Source: Hyphomicrobiaceae bacterium (GTDB lineage: Bacteria; Pseudomonadota; Alphaproteobacteria; Rhizobiales; Hyphomicrobiaceae). Taken from it: a stretch of DNA of 64,000 bases. The notes beneath the pieces are model-generated. The model ran no database searches. It was not told the DNA's origin and saw only the letters and a list, made by a program, of their open reading frames with translations. Each line of letters opens with the position of its first letter. The stretch's first letter is position 1. Positions 47,484 through 57,452 of this stretch are shown piece after piece. Position numbers and translations under genes: made by a program. The stretch lies in contig JAEUMD010000011.1 in assembly GCA_016793635.1 (NCBI GenBank), positions 1-64,000 on the forward strand, written 5' to 3'.

Positions 47484-48125
47484 CTAGAGCTCGCGCTCGA
47501 TGTCGCGCACGAAATCACTGAGGCCAGTCTGGCGCTCACGCTTCAACCGCTCGGCGGTGAGAATGGCGGTCAACGCCCGGTAGCTCTCGTCGACGTCGTG
47601 ATTGACGATGACATAGTCGTACTCGGGCCAATGGCTGATCTCGTCCGCCGCCTTGGCCATCCGCTTGGCGACGATGTCGTCCGAGTCGGCGTTGCGCGAG
47701 CGCAGCCGCTCCTCGAGCGCACGGCCCGACGGCGGCAGGATGAACACACGCACCAGATCGTGCGGCATGCGTTCTGCAAGCTGGCGCGCGCCCTGCCAGT
47801 CGATGTCGAACAGCACGTCATGGCCGCGAGCGATGGCGGCTTCGATCTGGCTCCGCTCGGTTCCATAGTAATTGCCGAAGACGACCGCCCATTCGAGCAG
47901 GCCGCCGGCATCGCGTAGTGCCGTGAAGCGGGTGGTATCGAGGAACGTGTAATCACGCCCGTCCACTTCGCCAGGTCGGGGGGCGCGCGTCGTTACCGAA
48001 ACCGACATGTGCAGGTTCTCCTGCTCCGCCGCCAGCAGCCGCTTGGCGAGCGTCGTCTTGCCGGCGCCCGACGGCGAGGACAGCACCAGTAGCAGGCCAC
48101 GGCGCTTGAGGGGTTCCCGGTTCAT
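47484..48125 (-). CDS. gmk: Guanylate kinase
   Basis: A 213-residue GMP kinase. The P-loop SSPSGAGKTT is at residues 17-26, the GMP-binding region has VTTRAPRPGEVDGRDY, and HDVLFDIDWQGARQL and VFILPPS follow as in the family. The ATG at 48125 gives the normal start; a longer frame to 48188 has no homology. It lies downstream of yicC, as in most Proteobacteria. Confidence 0.95.
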   Translation of the reverse strand: MNREPLKRRGLLLVLSSPSGAGKTTLAKRLLAAEQENLHMSVSVTTRAPRPGEVDGRDYTFLDTTRFTALRDAGGLLEWAVVFGNYYGTERSQIEAAIARGHDVLFDIDWQGARQLAERMPHDLVRVFILPPSGRALEERLRSRNADSDDIVAKRMAKAADEISHWPEYDYVIVNHDVDESYRALTAILTAERLKRERQTGLSDFVRDIEREL

Positions 48126-48255
48126 GATCGTCTCGCCCTGATCCGTCGATAGCGTTGCCTGTCGCAGTTCGCGCACGGCCGTCGTCAAACATCCGCTGCA
48201 AGGTCCATTTTCAAATGGTGCAGTCGAGGCGGCCTCGATGCCTCGGCGCCCTCCA

Positions 48256-49143
48256 TCACTCGATGTTCGCCACCTGCTCGCGCATCTGGTCGATCACCAC
48301 CTTGAGGGCGAGCCCGGCACGGGTAATTTCGGTGGCATTCGACTTCGAGCAGAGCGTATTGGCCTCGCGGTTGAACTCCTGCATCAGAAAATCGAGTTTG
48401 CGGCCGACGCTGCCCGCTTCCTCCATCAACCCCCGTGCGGCGACGATGTGAGAGGCGAGCCGTTCGAGCTCCTCCGCCACGTCGGCCTTCGTCGCGAGCA
48501 GAACGGCCTCCTGGTGCAGGCGCTGGGGATCGAGGACGCCGTTGGCTTCGACCAGCCGGCGCACCTGCTCGGCGAGACGCTCGGCAATCGCCTCCCGCGT
48601 GCGCAGCGGGCTTTCGCGAACCTCTGCGACGAGACGCCCGATCTCGTCGAGCTGACCCGAGATGACCACCGACAGGCGGTCCCCTTCTTGGGTGCGGGCG
48701 CGGGCTAGATCGCCGAGGGCATGCTCCAGGCTTGCCACCATGGCGTCGTGACGCGGCTTCTGGTGCGCCTCGTCGTCGATCGGCTCGACGACCTCGAGAA
48801 CACCCCGCATGGAAAGGAGCGCATCGACGGGTGGCCGCTCGCCCCCCGCCAGCGCGCGAACACGGTCCGCGGCGGCGAGAACCTGAGCCAGCGCCTGCTC
48901 GTTCAAACGGATTTCGGTGACGCCACCGGTCCGCTGAACGGCGAGATTGATAGAGATGCTGCCCCGGCTGAAGCGGCGCGCGAGGGCTTCGCGCACACGG
49001 GCTTCGAGGGCGTCGCTGCCGGGTGGAAGGCGCAGGCGCACGTCAAGACCGCGGCCGTTGACGCTGCGAACCTCCCATACCCAGCTCTGGCCCTCGTAGG
49101 AGCCTTCGGCGCGGCCGAAGCCGGTCATGCTGTTCAGGGACAT
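48256..49143 (-). CDS. YicC/YloC family endoribonuclease
   Basis: A 295-residue protein with the family opening MTGFGRAEG and SVNGRGLDVRLRLP. The conserved C-terminus runs from KLDFLMQEFNREANTLCSKS to VVIDQMREQVANIE. Members have been shown to act as endoribonucleases in RNA turnover; the role in this organism is inferred. It sits between mltG and gmk on the minus strand, the standard order. Confidence 0.92.
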   Translation of the reverse strand: MSLNSMTGFGRAEGSYEGQSWVWEVRSVNGRGLDVRLRLPPGSDALEARVREALARRFSRGSISINLAVQRTGGVTEIRLNEQALAQVLAAADRVRALAGGERPPVDALLSMRGVLEVVEPIDDEAHQKPRHDAMVASLEHALGDLARARTQEGDRLSVVISGQLDEIGRLVAEVRESPLRTREAIAERLAEQVRRLVEANGVLDPQRLHQEAVLLATKADVAEELERLASHIVAARGLMEEAGSVGRKLDFLMQEFNREANTLCSKSNATEITRAGLALKVVIDQMREQVANIE

Positions 49144-49274
49144 CGGTGTTCCAGCGCAGGCAGAATGGGGATCGGAATCGGGCCGGACCTTATCTGCTCA
49201 CAGAACGCGCAACAAGCGGCACGGCCTGGGCACGCAGGCGCATGGGCTTTGGTTAGACCTCGAAGTGAGGAAGA

Positions 49275-50792
49275 TCAGCGCTTGGGCTTACGCGCCGGCA
49301 GGGGCACATCGCCGGCAGGTGCCGAATCCGAATTGGTGGCAGCGGGTATTTCAGCAGGTGCTTCCGGCTTGGCCGTTTTCACCTTCGTCGCCCCGCTCGC
49401 GGCTGCATTGAGGTGGATGACCTGTGGCAACGCCGCGGATTGGCCGGGCGTCGTGGTGCTGCCTGCGGCGTTTGCGGCGGGTGGTGCGGGACGCGAGACG
49501 GCGCGTGTCGCTGACGGAGCGACCGGGATAGCGCCTTCAACCGCGCTGGGCGTAGTCGGAGCTGTCGCCGGCGCGGCCTGGGGAAGGGGCGCCGAAGACG
49601 GCGCCGAACTCGGCTGGCTCGCAGCTTCGTCACGCGCCTGCTTTTCGACCTTTCTCCAGTTGGAGACGGCCGCGTTGTGCTCCTTCAGCGTCTCGGAGAA
49701 CGCGTGCCCACCGCTGCCGTCGGCGACGAAATAGAGGTCCTGCGTTTCCGCCGGGTCGAGGGTCGCCTCGATCGCGGATCGGCCCGGGTTGCAGATCGGG
49801 CCAGGTGGCAAGCCGTTGATCTGATACGTATTGTAGGCCGTCTTGCTGTCGATATCCGAGCGGGTGATCGGGCGCCCTAGGCTGCCCTTGCCGCCGACGA
49901 GGCCGTACACGATGGTCGGGTCCGACTGCAGGCGCATATTCTTGCGCAACCGGTTCACGAACACGGCGGCAACGCGCTGGCGCTCGTCGGCGCGGCCCGT
50001 CTCCTTTTCAACAATGGACGCGAGGACAAGGGCCTGCTCGGGTGTCGAGACCGGCAGATTAGCTTTACGCTTCTCCCACATGGCGGCGAGGAACTTTTGC
50101 TGCTCGCTGACCATGCGGTCCACGATTTCCTGGCGCGTCGTGCCTTTCGAGAAGCGATAGGTATCGGGCAGCAGCGAACCCTCGGGTGGAATCTCGGTGA
50201 TCTCGCCGGTCAGCGTTTCCTCGGCCGTGAGCCGCTCGATGATTTGCGCGCTGGTCAGGCCTTCGGGCAACGTGACCTTGTGCAGGATCGATTTGCCCTC
50301 GACGATCGTCGCGCGCACCTGGGACATGCTCGCCGACTTGCGGATCTCGTATTCGCCCGCCTTCAGCACCGCGGGCTTGCCTTGCGACATCAGATTGCGG
50401 ACGTAGTGGCTTGCGACGAACGCCCAGCGGTTCGAGATGATACCTTCGCGCTCGAGGCGAGCAGCGATCTCGATCGGCCCCTCGCCTTTCGGCACGCCGA
50501 CTGTCCTCGTCACGGCCAGCGGACCGGCGCGCTCGAACTCGTGGTAGAGCCAGAGCATGGCAAGGCCACTCACCACCATGGCGGCCAGCGCGATCGTGAA
50601 AATGCCGCTGACGAAGCGGGCGAAGCCGGTCAGCCGGCGTGATGGGGGGGCTTTCGGACGTTTGCGGCGCGGGCGCGAAGGCGGCGATCCCGGCTGCAAT
50701 TGCTCGGCGGGGCTGCGCGGCGTCTGCGGACGCTTGCCGGCCGTGATGTCCGGCCTGCGCTGCTGTGGTGCACCTGGCTGTTGATTGCTCAT
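49275..50792 (-). CDS. mltG: Endolytic murein transglycosylase MltG
   Basis: A 505-residue YceG-like enzyme that cuts nascent glycan strands and so sets their length. A basic, Pro-rich cytoplasmic N-terminus (1-57) is followed by one membrane segment (about 58-83), a LysM-like region and the catalytic domain with E262 in LASIVEKETG. LPDTYRF and IVYGL are also typical. The C-terminus (about 395-505) is a Pro/Ala/Ser-rich low-complexity tail not needed for the fold. It lies 274 nt after fabF. Confidence 0.93.
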   Translation of the reverse strand: MSNQQPGAPQQRRPDITAGKRPQTPRSPAEQLQPGSPPSRPRRKRPKAPPSRRLTGFARFVSGIFTIALAAMVVSGLAMLWLYHEFERAGPLAVTRTVGVPKGEGPIEIAARLEREGIISNRWAFVASHYVRNLMSQGKPAVLKAGEYEIRKSASMSQVRATIVEGKSILHKVTLPEGLTSAQIIERLTAEETLTGEITEIPPEGSLLPDTYRFSKGTTRQEIVDRMVSEQQKFLAAMWEKRKANLPVSTPEQALVLASIVEKETGRADERQRVAAVFVNRLRKNMRLQSDPTIVYGLVGGKGSLGRPITRSDIDSKTAYNTYQINGLPPGPICNPGRSAIEATLDPAETQDLYFVADGSGGHAFSETLKEHNAAVSNWRKVEKQARDEAASQPSSAPSSAPLPQAAPATAPTTPSAVEGAIPVAPSATRAVSRPAPPAANAAGSTTTPGQSAALPQVIHLNAAASGATKVKTAKPEAPAEIPAATNSDSAPAGDVPLPARKPKR

Positions 50793-51066
50793 CGCCGCTG
50801 GACGAACCTCGCCTTGCTGTCGCGCCGCCATTTCGATCGCCGCTCGTTCAGGGGCGCACCAGCGATGAAACGCCCCAAAAATGTGGCGAAACACCGGACC
50901 GGACGACGCATTCCCGCCGGCCGGTCTAGGTGGACGCATGTCAACAGCGGCCGATCAACCGTCCGGGTTTATCCGGCAGGACAGATCCCGGCAGTTCCTC
51001 AAGGCCGATCGACGCACAAGATCGCTTGGCCGGCACAAACCCCGGGCGCAGCATCCTGCGTCCTGG

Positions 51067-52329
51067 TCAGGAGACCCGACGCATGACGATCGAGGCGTTG
51101 GTGCCGCCGAATCCGAACGAGTTGGACAGAACCGTGTTGATCTCACGCGGCTGAGCCTTGTGCGCCACGAGGTCGATCCGTGTCTCGACGGATGGATTGT
51201 CGAGGTTGAGCGTCGGCGGAGCGATCTGGTCGCGCATGGCGAGCAACGAGAAGATCGCTTCGACGGCACCCGCCGCACCGAGCAGGTGGCCGATTGCCGA
51301 CTTGGTCGACGACATCGCCAGCCGCGCGGCGGTGTTCCCGAACAACCGCTCCACCGCACCAAGCTCGATCTCGTCGCCCATCGGCGTCGAAGTGCCGTGG
51401 GCGTTGATGTAATCGATGTCGCCCGTGCCGACCTTGGCATTCTTCAGGGCCGCCCGCATGCAGCGGTAAGCGCCGTCGCCGTTCTCGGCGGGAGCGGTGA
51501 TGTGGAAGGCGTCGCCCGACATGCCGTAGCCGATCACCTCGCCGTAGATCTTGGCCCCGCGCGCTTGGGCGTGCTCGAGGCTTTCGAGTACGACAACGCC
51601 GGCGCCCTCGCCCATCACGAAGCCGTCGCGGTCCTTGTCGTAGGGGCGCGATGCCTTTGTTGGATTTTCGTTGAACCCGGTCGAAAGAGCGCGGCAGGCG
51701 ATGAAGCCGGCCATGCCGATACGGCAAATGGGGCTTTCGGTGCCGCCCGCGACCATCACCTCGGCGTCGCCCAGCGCAACGAGACGGGCCGCATCGCCGA
51801 TGGCGTGGGTGCCGGTCGCGCAGGCGGTGACGACCGCGTGGTTCGGACCCTTGAGCTTGTGCTTGATCGAGACGTAGCCCGCCGCGAGGTTGATCAAACG
51901 GCCGGGAATGAAGAACGGCGAGATGCGTCGCGGCCCCTTGTCCTTGAGCAGCAGAGACGTGTCGGCGATACCCGAAAGGCCACCGATGCCCGAGCCGATG
52001 AGGACGCCCGTCGTCTCCTGCTTCTCGATGGTATCGGCGACGAAGCCCGAGTCCTTGATCGCCTGATCGGCGGCGGCGACGGCGTAGATGATGTAATCGT
52101 CGACCTTGCGCTGCTCCTTCGGCTCCATCCAGTCGTCGCCGTTGAACTTTCCGTCGGCGAGGGAGCCGCGCGGAACGAAGTTGGCGATCTGGCAAGAGAG
52201 ATCGGAGGCGTCGAACTCCTCGATACGCCGAGCGCCGCTCTCGCCGGCGAGCAGACGCTTCCACGTCGCTTCGACGCCGCATCCGAGCGGAGTGACGAGA
52301 CCGAGACCTGTTACGACGACACGGCGCAT
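51067..52329 (-). CDS. fabF: Beta-ketoacyl-ACP synthase II
   Basis: A 420-residue condensing enzyme that elongates fatty acids. The active-site Cys is C170 in VTACATGTHAIG, and the two histidines are in NAHGTSTPMGD and SAIGHLLGAAG. The start MRRVVVTGLGLVTPLG is canonical at 52329. It is separated from acpP by 578 nt, much longer than the usual gap, so it probably has its own promoter. Confidence 0.96.
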   Translation of the reverse strand: MRRVVVTGLGLVTPLGCGVEATWKRLLAGESGARRIEEFDASDLSCQIANFVPRGSLADGKFNGDDWMEPKEQRKVDDYIIYAVAAADQAIKDSGFVADTIEKQETTGVLIGSGIGGLSGIADTSLLLKDKGPRRISPFFIPGRLINLAAGYVSIKHKLKGPNHAVVTACATGTHAIGDAARLVALGDAEVMVAGGTESPICRIGMAGFIACRALSTGFNENPTKASRPYDKDRDGFVMGEGAGVVVLESLEHAQARGAKIYGEVIGYGMSGDAFHITAPAENGDGAYRCMRAALKNAKVGTGDIDYINAHGTSTPMGDEIELGAVERLFGNTAARLAMSSTKSAIGHLLGAAGAVEAIFSLLAMRDQIAPPTLNLDNPSVETRIDLVAHKAQPREINTVLSNSFGFGGTNASIVMRRVS

Positions 52330-52907
52330 GGCTGAACTACCAACCTCGATGGAGTTTGAGACAGTCACCCTACCTGCATGGATGCCTGGCAGGGAGCAGC
52401 GGAGACTTGGCTAGTCTAGCCGAGCACGAAGCCCGGCGTCATGCAGCGGCGCACAACAGACCGGCATGTAGCGCGAGCGCTGGCGCCGAACAAGCAACGC
52501 CAGCCCAATTCCCGGCGCGGAGCGACAACTTCGGGCGACAGAGCCACCGCGGAAGGTCGCGGCAAATCGGCAAGCGGCCCACCGGTGGTTTGACAATCGG
52601 CCCGGCCCGCGTGAGGGAAACACGCGTCAGCGAGCGGAGAACTCACCATTCGGTGCCACTTCTCGGTGCCACTTCCGGGCCACTTCTGGCGAAGTCGCCG
52701 CCAAACAAGTGCCACGACACGCACCCTGCTCAACTTGCAGGCGAGCCGCATCACGATCTGAGACGTGACAGTTGGCAGACACCCCGTCCGCCGCGCGCGA
52801 CGAGGGAGCCGGCGCCAACGGTAGCGGGGTTATCGAACGTCAGCCCGGCTGCACGGCCTGTCGACTCCCACGCTGAGGATTCGACGGAACGGCAGCCGGA
52901 TTGCCGC
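52330..52907. promoter_or_regulatory. acpP-fabF intergenic region
   Basis: A 578-nt stretch without a credible gene between two fatty-acid genes that are normally closer. It contains a tandem 13-bp repeat (52650-52675) with a third degenerate copy, about 320 nt upstream of fabF. It probably holds the fabF promoter and the acpP 3' end; no clear terminator was seen. Confidence 0.45.
52650..52686. repeat. Tandem 13-bp repeat upstream of fabF
   Basis: TCGGTGCCACTTC occurs twice head to tail (52650-52662 and 52663-52675). It is followed by a degenerate third copy, CGGGCCACTTC (52676-52686). The spacing is just over one helical turn. Confidence 0.7.
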
Positions 52908-53150
52908 TTAGGCCGCGCTGGCGTTCTTCTCGAGGAACTTCACGGCGTCGCCGACGGTCAGGATGTGTTCGGCGGCATCATCGGGAATCTCGCAGCCGAA
53001 CTCTTCCTCGAACGCCATGACCAGCTCGACCGTATCCAAGCTGTCTGCGCCAAGATCGTCGATGAAGCTGGCGTTCTCGGTGACCTTCTCGGCCTCGACA
53101 CCCAAGTGCTCGATGACAATCTTCTTCACGCGCTCAGCCACGTCGCTCAT
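52908..53150 (-). CDS. acpP: Acyl carrier protein
   Basis: An 80-residue acidic carrier protein. The phosphopantetheine serine is S37 in DDLGADSLD, and the helix II stretch [14 protein letters not shown] is nearly invariant. It carries growing fatty acyl chains between FabD, FabG, FabF and others encoded here. The start [12 protein letters not shown] is canonical at 53150. A 299-nt gap to fabG suggests an extra promoter, as is usual for this abundant protein. Confidence 0.97.
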   Translation of the reverse strand: MSDVAERVKKIVIEHLGVEAEKVTENASFIDDLGADSLDTVELVMAFEEEFGCEIPDDAAEHILTVGDAVKFLEKNASAA

Positions 53151-53449
53151 CGTATTTCCTCGCGTTCTTTGGAACTGGTGATCTGGTTGATAGTGTGATC
53201 GCACAATGGAAAGCCACACTCAAACCGCTGGAGCCGGAAAGGCTCCGGCACCGTTGGAATTCGAGCGGCAAACTCGTGGCCGGCACGTGCATACGCCTGC
53301 CAGTCAGCCGGTACACGAGTCCGAACCTCGAGACACCGGCCGAACCCTTGGAGATTGGGCTTTTCCCCAATTTCCGCAGGCGAAAACCGATGGCTCGTTA
53401 ACATACTTCACGCGGCATTTCCAGCACCGGTCCGCCGCGCCCCTTCCCC

Positions 53450-54196
53450 TCAGATCATGGCCATGCCGCCGTTCACATGAAGGGTCTGCCCAGTGACGTA
53501 TCCGCCTTCGTTGCTTGCCAGATAAAGGGCCGCGGCAGCGATGTCCTCCGGCGCGCCGAAGCGCTGGGCCGGAATCATCTTGGCGATCTCCTCGGTCTGC
53601 TTGTCGTTGAGGACGTCCGTCATCGCCGTCTTGATGAAGCCCGGCGCGATGCAGTTTGCCGTGATGCCGCGCGAGGCGACCTCGCGGGCGAGGCTCTTCG
53701 TCATACCGATCATGCCAGCCTTGGAGGCGGCGTAATTGCCTTGTCCCGGATTGCCGAACACGCCCGAGACCGACGCGATGTTGATGATGCGGCCATACCC
53801 CGACTTCGAACGCATCATGTGGCGCGCGCCGGCCCGGCAGATCATGAAGGTGGACGTCAGGTTGACGGCGATGACGTCGTCCCACTGCTCGTCCTTCATC
53901 ACCATGAACAGGTTGTCCTTGGTCAGTCCGGCGTTGTTGACGATGATGTCGAGACGGCCGCCGACCGCCTTCACGGCCTCGTCGATGAGCTTGCCGACGG
54001 CGGCGCGGTCGGCGAGGTCGCACGGCACGACGACAATGCGGTCGCCGAGCTCGCCCTTCAGTGCCTCGAGCTTTTCGACTTGGCGGCCCGAGACCGCGAC
54101 CGTCGCTCCGGCTTTGTGGAAGGCACGGGCGATGGCGCCGCCGATGCCACCTGTCGCGCCAGTCACGAGCGCCGTCTTGCCGGTCAGATCGAACAT
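53450..54196 (-). CDS. fabG: 3-oxoacyl-ACP reductase
   Basis: A 248-residue SDR that reduces beta-ketoacyl-ACP with NADPH. The cofactor motif VTGATGGIGGAIA is at residues 11-23. The catalytic residues are S142 (IASVSG), Y155 and K159 (YAASK), and the conserved NNAGLTKDNLFMVMK loop and PGFIKTAMTD segment identify FabG rather than another SDR. It follows fabD after 36 nt on the minus strand. Confidence 0.96.
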   Translation of the reverse strand: MFDLTGKTALVTGATGGIGGAIARAFHKAGATVAVSGRQVEKLEALKGELGDRIVVVPCDLADRAAVGKLIDEAVKAVGGRLDIIVNNAGLTKDNLFMVMKDEQWDDVIAVNLTSTFMICRAGARHMMRSKSGYGRIINIASVSGVFGNPGQGNYAASKAGMIGMTKSLAREVASRGITANCIAPGFIKTAMTDVLNDKQTEEIAKMIPAQRFGAPEDIAAAALYLASNEGGYVTGQTLHVNGGMAMI

Positions 54197-54232
54197 GGGT
54201 CTCTTATCCTTCGTGGGTGCAGTTTGCGCGCG

Positions 54233-55174
54233 TCAGACGAGGCCGACCGCGGCCTCCAGATCGGCGGGCGTGCCGAGACTCGAGGCGTTCAGCGACTTTT
54301 CGATGCGCTTGACGAGGCCGGCGAGGACCTTGCCAGCTCCGATTTCGTAAACGTCCGTGACGCCGTGCGCCACCATATAAAGTGTGCACTCGCGCCAACG
54401 CACCGTGCCCGTCACCTGTTCAACCAACCGGCGGCGAATCTCATCGGGATCGGAAATCGGCGAGGCCAGCACGTTGGCGACGACCGGCACGACCGGCGCA
54501 TTGATGGTGACCTTGGCCAGCGCTTCCGCCATCGCTTCGGCGGCGGGTTGCATCAGCGCGCAATGGAATGGCGCGGACACGGGCAGCGGCACCGCGCGGC
54601 GCACGCCCAGAGCTTTGCCGACCTCCGGCACGCGATCGAGCGCACGCTTATGGCCCGAGAGCACGACCTGCGTCGGCTCGTTGTCGTTGGCGACCTGACA
54701 GACGTCGCCCTGCGCGGCCGCCTCGGCCACCTTCTGCGCCACGTCGAGACCGACACCGAGCAGGGCGGACATCGCGCCTTCGCCGACGGGAACCGCCTTT
54801 TGCATCGCCTGCCCGCGCAGCTTCAGCAGCCGCGCCGCATCCGCGAGGCTGAAGGCTCCGGCCGCCGCAAGCGCGGAATACTCTCCGAGCGAATGGCCGG
54901 CGACGAACTTGACCTTGTCGGCGAGCTTGAAGCCCTTCTCGCGCTCGAGCACGCGCATCACCGCCATCGAGACGGCCATCAGCGCGGGCTGGGCGTTCTC
55001 GGTCAGCGTCAGCGTTTCCTTCGGTCCCTCCCACATAAGCTGAGAGAGCTTCTGGCCGAGCGCCTCGTCGACCTCTTCGAACACCTCGCGCGCGGCCGCG
55101 AACGTCTCGGCGAGCTCGCGGCCCATGCCTACGTCCTGACTGCCCTGTCCTGGAAATACGAACGCGATCGCCAT
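54233..55174 (-). CDS. fabD: Malonyl-CoA-ACP transacylase
   Basis: A 313-residue enzyme that loads malonyl groups on ACP. GQGSQDVGMG is at residues 9-18, the active-site serine is S95 in GHSLGEYSAL, and SAPFHCALM carries the catalytic His. The ATG at 55174 gives the canonical MAIAFVFPGQGSQ start. It is the first gene of the minus-strand fatty-acid block. Confidence 0.96.
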   Translation of the reverse strand: MAIAFVFPGQGSQDVGMGRELAETFAAAREVFEEVDEALGQKLSQLMWEGPKETLTLTENAQPALMAVSMAVMRVLEREKGFKLADKVKFVAGHSLGEYSALAAAGAFSLADAARLLKLRGQAMQKAVPVGEGAMSALLGVGLDVAQKVAEAAAQGDVCQVANDNEPTQVVLSGHKRALDRVPEVGKALGVRRAVPLPVSAPFHCALMQPAAEAMAEALAKVTINAPVVPVVANVLASPISDPDEIRRRLVEQVTGTVRWRECTLYMVAHGVTDVYEIGAGKVLAGLVKRIEKSLNASSLGTPADLEAAVGLV

Positions 55175-55195
55175 CGCCGCCCCACAATCCGTCAT

Positions 55196-55672
55196 AATTG
55201 AGTTGTGGCGGCTTTAAGCGTGGGGCCTGGGCAAGAGTCAATACCGGCCAAGTGCGGTAGCTGGCCTCGCCCCCGCGGGCGGCCCGGATTGCTGCACGGC
55301 CGGCGGACCGTCAACGGGCCATGATTCTCACCCAGTAAGCGGCACGAATTGGTGCGCCGCAATATGCATTTTTTCATCCCCCGCGGGCTCGGCCCGGCGC
55401 TACACGCCCGGGTTCGCGATGCCTCTCCCACTTCCCGTCCGCAATTTTAGATTGTCGCAAATTCCCGATTTTGGCGAGGCTGTGCGTTCCGATGCCGGAA
55501 TGTCGCGACCTGACCTCCAACATCAGGATTTAACGAAAATAAATGGAATTGAACGCCTTCAAACAAGTCACGGAATAAGTGGGCAAATTTGTCGCACGAG
55601 TTGTCTCTCCCACGATTTTGCCACAATTGGCCGAGCATTGGCCGGGTGTTCAAAAACGCCTAGGAGAAAGAC
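55196..55672. promoter_or_regulatory. Divergent intergenic region fabD / small secreted protein
   Basis: About 480 nt without a credible gene. Positions 55440-55650 are richer in A and T than the surroundings and probably carry the promoter of the plus-strand gene, which has a good AGGAG site at about 55662. The fabD promoter must lie near 55200-55400. Confidence 0.45.
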
Positions 55673-56212
55673 ATGAGCAAGAAGATCTTCGCTCTGCTGG
55701 CCGCGATCGTGATGCTGCCGGCCCTGGTTTCGACCGCGGACGCAGCCCCGCATCGCAAGTCGCACTATTCGAAGTCGTACAGCTCTGGCCAGAAGGTCGC
55801 CAAGCGCGGCGTGCGCCACAACCGCAGCGCGTCGTCGCGCCGCGCCACGTCGCGCCGGTACGCCTCGCGCAGCAGCTATCGCAGCCGCAGCGAATATCGC
55901 AACAGCGAAGTGTCGAACGTCAGCTACTCGTCCGGCTCGCGTTATTCGGCCGGCCCGCGCCCCGGCAAGTGGTGCGGCTGGTGGATGCGCACGCAGCGCG
56001 GCGGTGGCTCTCACCTCAATCTCGCCTGGAACTGGCGCAACTACGGCAGCCCGTCGTCGCCGCAGGTTGGCGCCGTCGTCGTCTGGCGCCATCACGTGGG
56101 GCAGATCGTCGGCCAGGCCGCCAATGGACGCTGGCTGGTCCAGTCGGGTAATGACGGCGGGGCCGTGCGCACCCGCGCCCGCTCGATCGCGGGTGCCGTC
56201 ATTCGCATGTGA
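55673..56212 (+). CDS. Small secreted basic protein with CHAP-like C-terminal domain
   Basis: A 179-residue exported protein. The signal peptide covers about residues 1-24 (ending ADA), followed by a very basic Ser/Arg/Tyr-rich stretch (25-95). A compact C-terminal domain begins PRPGKWCGWWMRTQ and runs through NLAWNWRNYGSP, VGAVVVWRHHVGQIVG and NGRWLVQSGNDGG. The single Cys in WCGWW, the HHVG histidine and the NDGG stretch resemble a papain-like CHAP/NlpC fold, so a cell-wall peptidase or a related binding domain is possible. Similar proteins are common in Hyphomicrobiales without known function. It has its own promoter region and terminator. Confidence 0.78.
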   Translation: MSKKIFALLAAIVMLPALVSTADAAPHRKSHYSKSYSSGQKVAKRGVRHNRSASSRRATSRRYASRSSYRSRSEYRNSEVSNVSYSSGSRYSAGPRPGKWCGWWMRTQRGGGSHLNLAWNWRNYGSPSSPQVGAVVVWRHHVGQIVGQAANGRWLVQSGNDGGAVRTRARSIAGAVIRM

Positions 56213-56237
56213 TCGGTCGCAACGTCGTCCGAGTCAT

Positions 56238-56273
56238 GGGGCGGTTCGCAGAGCGGACCGCCCCTTCTTTGTT
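56238..56273 (+). terminator. Rho-independent terminator after the small secreted protein gene
   Basis: GGGGCGGT pairs with ACCGCCCC, with an inner CGC/GCG extension, and TTCTTTGTT follows. It begins 26 nt after the stop at 56212 and makes the small gene monocistronic. Confidence 0.88.
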
Positions 56274-56402
56274 CCGCGTTCCATGTCGTAGCTAGGTCCC
56301 ACCTGCCGCATCGACGAAAATGGGCTTCCTTCCTGCCTTCACGCCCCCTAGAGTGCGCCGCACAAATTCGGATTCCGCATCCTCGAGGGACAAGCACTGC
56401 CG

Positions 56403-57452
56403 ATGACCGCCACCCGCACCCCCGCCAAGCACTTCGCCCCCCTGGCCATCGGCGCGCCCGAGCCTTATCGCGCGCTGCCCGTGCGCCTCGAGCGCATGAT
56501 CCACTTCATTCCTCCGCACAACGAGAAAATCCGGGCCAAGCTCAAGGATACGATCAAGCAGGTCGACGTCGTGCTCGGCAACCTCGAGGATGCGATTCCG
56601 GCCGGCGAGAAGGAAGTGGCGCGCAAGGGCTTCGTGTCGATGGCGCGCGAGCACGACTTCGGCCAGACCGGGCTTTGGACACGCATCAACTGCCTGAACA
56701 GTCCGTGGGCGCTCGACGACATCACCGAGATCGTCGCCGAGGCCGGCAACAAGGTCGACGTCATCATGCTGCCGAAGGTCGAAGGGCCGTGGGACATCCA
56801 CTACCTCGACCAGCTCCTCGCCCAGCTCGAAGCCCGTCACGGCGTCAACCGGCCGATTCTCATTCACGCGATCCTCGAGACCGCCGAGGGCGTGAAGAAC
56901 GTCGAGGCGATCGCGGCCGCTTCTCCCCGTATGCACGGAATGAGCCTCGGCCCGGCGGACCTTGCCGCTTCCCGCGGCATGAAGACGACCCGCGTCGGTG
57001 GCGGCCATCCCGACTATCAGGTGCTGGCTGACGCTGCAGGTGAAGCCCCGCGCACGCGCTACCAGCAGGACCTCTGGCATTACACCGTCGGCAAGATGGT
57101 GGATGCGTGCCTCTCGTATGGTCTCAAGCCGTTCTACGGTCCGTTCGGTGACTTCTCCGACAGTGCCGCCTGTGAGGCGCAGTTCCGTAACGCCTTCCTG
57201 CAAGGATGCCTTGGAGCCTGGTCGCTGCATCCTTCGCAGATCGAGATCGCCAAGCGGGTGTTTTCTCCGGACGTGAAGGAGGTGCTTTTCGCCAAGCGCA
57301 TCCTCGACGCCATGCCGGACGGCACCGGCGCGGTGATGATCGATGGCAAGATGCAGGACGACGCTACCTGGAAGCAGGCCAAGGTGATCGTCGATCTTGC
57401 CAAATTGGTCGCCTCTAAGGACCCCGCCATGGCGGCGGCGTACGGTCTTTGA
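56403..57452 (+). CDS. mcl: L-malyl-CoA/beta-methylmalyl-CoA lyase
   Basis: A 349-residue TIM-barrel lyase of the HpcH/CitE superfamily. It splits malyl-CoA to acetyl-CoA and glyoxylate, the closing reaction of the serine cycle, and also serves the ethylmalonyl-CoA pathway. [17 protein letters not shown] and [21 protein letters not shown] are nearly identical to the patterns of known alphaproteobacterial malyl-CoA lyases, and [15 protein letters not shown] is the C-terminal signature. Together with the xox genes 3 kb away it points to C1 assimilation. It stands alone in its transcription unit. Confidence 0.92.
   Translation: MTATRTPAKHFAPLAIGAPEPYRALPVRLERMIHFIPPHNEKIRAKLKDTIKQVDVVLGNLEDAIPAGEKEVARKGFVSMAREHDFGQTGLWTRINCLNSPWALDDITEIVAEAGNKVDVIMLPKVEGPWDIHYLDQLLAQLEARHGVNRPILIHAILETAEGVKNVEAIAAASPRMHGMSLGPADLAASRGMKTTRVGGGHPDYQVLADAAGEAPRTRYQQDLWHYTVGKMVDACLSYGLKPFYGPFGDFSDSAACEAQFRNAFLQGCLGAWSLHPSQIEIAKRVFSPDVKEVLFAKRILDAMPDGTGAVMIDGKMQDDATWKQAKVIVDLAKLVASKDPAMAAAYGL

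Noticed and set aside
53477-55201. A 574-codon plus-strand open frame opposite fabG and fabD
   Set aside because: It is the antisense of two confident genes and is made of Arg/His/Asp-rich sequence typical of GC-rich shadows.
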